The notes below the pieces were generated by a model that had not been told where the DNA came from, did no database searches, and saw only the letters and a list, made by a program, of their open reading frames with translations. Below are positions 63,820-64,000 of a stretch of 64,000 nucleotides of DNA, piece by piece. The stretch comes from Absidia repens. Taxonomy: Eukaryota; Mucoromycota; Mucoromycetes; Mucorales; Cunninghamellaceae. A program made the position numbers and the translations under genes. Location: the NCBI GenBank assembly GCA_002105175.1, contig MCGE01000003.1, forward strand, positions 620,001-684,000, given 5' to 3'. Numbering within the stretch: position 1 is the stretch's first letter; each line of letters begins with the position of its first letter.

Positions 63820-63957
63820 AATATATATTAGAAACATAGTTTAGTTTATTGTAGTTCCACTTTATCCTTTCACACAATATTATCTTGTTGTTATTATTAG
63901 TATTAGTATTTTATTACTGTGTCTACCCACTCATTTTTTTTACCTATATATATTGTA

Positions 63958-63963
63958 AATAAA
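63958..63963 (+). terminator. poly(A) signal of the C9orf72-like gene
   Basis: AATAAA about 140 bp after the stop, near the window end. Confidence 0.5.
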
Positions 63964-64000
63964 AAATCTACTCATATTGCTTTGTGATTATTTAGCTTCG

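Overview
The window is nuclear DNA of a filamentous fungus, most likely an early-diverging one (Mucoromycota, probably Mucorales of the Absidia/Cunninghamella kind). The evidence is AT-rich intergenic DNA, many short GT-AG introns (about 45-120 nt) often carrying long T- or A-runs, a Rhizomucor/Rhizopus-type lipase, and proteins that ascomycete yeasts usually lack or have altered (a C9orf72-like DENN protein, a full-length GIGYF protein, a bifunctional PFK-2/FBPase-2). The lineage is inferred from gene content; no marker gene such as rRNA is present. There is no operon logic: the genes are independent, each with its own UTRs and usually a poly(A) signal.

Layout. 0.1-4.6 kb: a CaMK-type kinase (+) convergent with the acetyl-CoA hydrolase/CoA-transferase ACH1 (-). 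4.6-6.8 kb: intergenic, one dispersed repeat. 6.8-8.5 kb: secreted class-3 lipase (+). 8.5-11.9 kb: repeat island with an 878-bp terminal-inverted-repeat element, three copies of a roughly 200-bp repeat and a 117-bp tandem dimer. 11.9-13.6 kb: uncharacterised tubby-like gene (-). 14.4-18.3 kb: CWH43 (-), head-to-head with Gemin2 (+, 18.5-19.6 kb). 19.6-22.0 kb: intergenic with hairpins and a minisatellite. 22.0-24.2 kb: PEX5 (-), head-to-head with an unknown disordered protein (+). 26.1-29.5 kb: a WD40 protein with SUMO-interaction-like motifs (-). 31.1-32.9 kb: a predicted pseudokinase (+). 33.0-35.1 kb: a Ded1-like DEAD-box helicase (+). 36.9-40.8 kb: GIGYF (+). 41.1-42.8 kb: Mo25/Hym1 (+). 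43.1-47.4 kb: C2-type phosphatidylserine decarboxylase (+). 47.4-51.2 kb: second repeat island, carrying the same two repeat families in inverted orientation. 51.2-53.4 kb: Msc7-type aldehyde dehydrogenase (+). 55.0-56.9 kb: sugar transporter (-). 58.4-60.8 kb: PFK-2/FBPase-2 (+). 61.1-63.8 kb: C9orf72-like protein (+).

Functionally the genes cover signalling (CaMK, Mo25, pseudokinase), carbon use (ACH1, sugar transporter, PFK-2/FBPase-2, Msc7, PEX5), lipid and GPI-anchor metabolism (lipase, CWH43, PSD), RNA metabolism (Gemin2, Ded1-like, GIGYF) and membrane traffic or autophagy (C9orf72-like). Exon models were built by hand from splice signals, reading-frame continuity and remembered family conservation. 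All but one junction (CWH43, near 16.94-17.05 kb) close in frame from ATG to stop.

The most notable items are the fungal C9orf72 homologue, the pseudokinase, the two linked repeat families in mirrored islands, the TIR/TA element, and unusual splicing (5-, 8- and 13-nt exons, a GC-AG intron, a nearly pure poly-A intron).
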